Shown: one piece after another, positions 62,772-64,000 of the stretch
How the letters are laid out: each line of letters opens with the position of its first letter
Numbering within the stretch: position 1 is the first letter of the stretch
From: Streptomyces sp. 35G-GA-8
GTDB lineage: Bacteria; Actinomycetota; Actinomycetes; Streptomycetales; Streptomycetaceae
Direction: 5' to 3'
Assembly: GCF_023534745.1 (NCBI RefSeq)
Contig: NZ_JAMHJQ010000006.1
Location: 271,586-335,585, forward strand
DNA: 64,000 nt
The notes under the pieces: generated by a model
What the model was told of the DNA's origin: nothing
Database searches by the model: none
Seen by the model: only the letters and a program-made list of their open reading frames with translations
Translations under genes and position numbers: made by a program

Positions 62772-63008
62772 CAGCGGTGCCATCGGCATCCCGCCCGTCC
62801 GCTCGGAGCCCGCCAGAGGCAGGCAATCCGCACGCCGCCCGCCCCGGAGACAGGCGAGGCATGGCGGCGCATCGAGTCCTTCTTCGACATCCATCTGACA
62901 CCACCGCCGGCCCCCGGGGACGTATGGCGCATGCCGCACGCCCGGGAAGCTCCCGGCACGACCAGGCGCCCGCCCTATGGGCGTTCACTTCACACGAGAG
63001 CGGATCTC

Positions 63009-63959
63009 ATGAGCACCACACCGGCAGAGCGGGAAACCCGGACGGCGGAGACGAGGACGGGGGAGGAGAAGGGGTGGCATGTCGATGACCGCTGTATGAA
63101 CTGCAACATCGCCAGGGCGTACGCCCCCGGCATGATCGGCTACACCGAAGGCGGCCAGTACGGCGGTCTGTCGACGGTCGTCCGCCAGCCGGAAACCGAG
63201 GCCGACGTGGAGAAGATGTACCTGGCGGCGCACGCCTGCCCGACCCGTTCCGTCCACCCCCCTGCCGGTGTCCTCTCCTCCGACTCGGACCCCTACCCCG
63301 TAGCCCTGGACGACAAGGGCATCGTCCACCTGTGCGGGCACGCCTCACCGCAGACCTTCGGCGCTACGTCCTACCTCCTGCGCCGCCCGGACGGGACCGC
63401 GATGATGATCGACACCCCGCGGTGGCGGCCCGCACTCGCCCGCCGCTACGAGCGGAAGGTCGGCAAGATCACCGACGTCCTGATCACCCACCTCGATCAT
63501 GTGGCGCATGCCCGCGCGTACGCCGACGCCTTCCAGGCCCGGCTCTGGATCCACGAGGGGGACCTGCACTCCCTGCCCGACGCCGACCACGTCATCCGTG
63601 GCAGGGAACCGGTCGAGATCGGCCCCGGCGTCATCGCCCACCCCTTCCCCGGGCACACCGAGGGCAGCACCCTGTTCATCGCGGACGACACGTTCTGCTT
63701 CACAGGAGACGCATTCTTCTGGTCCAACTCCCAGCAGACCCTTGAAGTGGCGCACAGCGTCGTCTACGACTCGATCAGGACGCTCGCCGCGTCGGTCGCG
63801 CGTGGGGCGGAGGAGTTGACCTTCGAGTGGGTGCTGCCGGGCCACGGCGACCTGCACCACCTGCCGGCCGACGAGATGCGGGAGCGGATGCGCGGTCTCG
63901 GCCGACGCGCCGCGACCTACCCCGCCGAGCCCATCGATTACGGGGCCGTCCGCTACTGA
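63009..63959 (+). CDS. ferredoxin-like domain fused to a divergent metallo-beta-lactamase fold protein, 316 aa
   Basis: N-terminal region with VDDRCMNCNIARAYAPG and HACPTRSVHPP resembles a degenerate 4Fe-4S ferredoxin (CxxC and CP). The MBL domain follows: VLITHLDHVAHARAYADAF stands at the metal-site loop (canonical HxHxDH is altered), HPFPGHTEGSTLFIADDTFC, FTGDAFFW and the final WVLPGHGD. Similar ferredoxin-MBL proteins with altered metal loops occur in plants and cyanobacteria. The neighbouring reductase (237 bp upstream) could supply electrons. ATG 63009 chosen for position; a longer frame exists. Confidence 0.82.
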   Translation: MSTTPAERETRTAETRTGEEKGWHVDDRCMNCNIARAYAPGMIGYTEGGQYGGLSTVVRQPETEADVEKMYLAAHACPTRSVHPPAGVLSSDSDPYPVALDDKGIVHLCGHASPQTFGATSYLLRRPDGTAMMIDTPRWRPALARRYERKVGKITDVLITHLDHVAHARAYADAFQARLWIHEGDLHSLPDADHVIRGREPVEIGPGVIAHPFPGHTEGSTLFIADDTFCFTGDAFFWSNSQQTLEVAHSVVYDSIRTLAASVARGAEELTFEWVLPGHGDLHHLPADEMRERMRGLGRRAATYPAEPIDYGAVRY

Positions 63960-63965
63960 CCGTTC

Positions 63966-63993
63966 GTACGCCCCCGCTCCGGCGGGGGCGTAC
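63966..63993 (+). terminator. perfect terminator hairpin after the MBL gene
   Basis: An 11-bp perfect stem, GTACGCCCCCG (63966-63976) with CGGGGGCGTAC (63983-63993), and loop CTCCGG, begins 6 bp after the stop codon of the last gene. Confidence 0.85.
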
Positions 63994-64000
63994 CCGGGCC

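Overview
The window is chromosomal DNA from a high-GC actinomycete, almost certainly a Streptomyces. Genes are dense, third codon positions are strongly G/C, GTG starts and 4-bp ATGA/GTGA overlaps are frequent, and many genes belong to streptomycete families (Spo0M, DUF5133, DUF6221, PucR, Trypco1-type, Tat-exported glycan enzymes). No rRNA, tRNA, CRISPR array, transposase or integrase was recognised.

Layout. 1-9.1 kb: two small genes, then a minus-strand chaperone operon dnaK-grpE-cbpA(DnaJ class B)-cbpM-clpB, and a PucR-type regulator. 9.2-13 kb: a 25-residue bL37-type ribosomal protein gene, a DUF6221 gene, dihydrolipoyl dehydrogenase and two exported proteins. 13-18 kb: a LacI-controlled glucan-use locus (LacI regulator, GH16 glucanase with two discoidin domains, divergent Tat-exported beta-helix protein) with LacI-type operators in the shared promoter region. 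18-22 kb: an OpuB-type osmoprotectant ABC transporter whose ATPase gene is convergent with the other three. 22-28.8 kb: hydrolase, NmrA-like protein, DUF5133, XRE-cupin regulator, quinone oxidoreductase and a paired acyl-CoA dehydrogenase operon. 28.8-34 kb: a nikABCDE-like nickel ABC operon behind a Nur-box-like inverted repeat. 34-37.5 kb: assorted small genes, a hexapeptide acetyltransferase, an orphan Trypco1 gene and a decayed XRE-cupin remnant.

37.7-45.9 kb is the most interesting stretch. First comes a tight three-gene operon (MfnB-type furan synthase, aldehyde dehydrogenase, zinc aryl-alcohol dehydrogenase) that predicts a 2,4-disubstituted furan product. It is followed by a TOMM (azole RiPP) locus: a divergent LCMT/TIGR00027 methyltransferase, a 39-residue precursor peptide with a very small cyclisable core (one Cys), a strong hairpin plus pyrimidine repeats, a fused ThiF-like/YcaO cyclodehydratase ending in PLPLPFL, and a SagB-type azoline oxidase. 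Whether the furan and azole genes form one pathway is open.

46-64 kb: TerC; a minus-strand operon of aldehyde dehydrogenase, ribose-type sugar ABC transporter and an unrecognised exported protein; a MarR pair behind a palindromic operator; Spo0M; small conserved genes; a tandem SUKH protein; a Tat-exported sugar isomerase-like protein divergent from a ROK regulator; and a VanB-type reductase followed by a ferredoxin-metallo-beta-lactamase fusion that ends in a perfect terminator hairpin.
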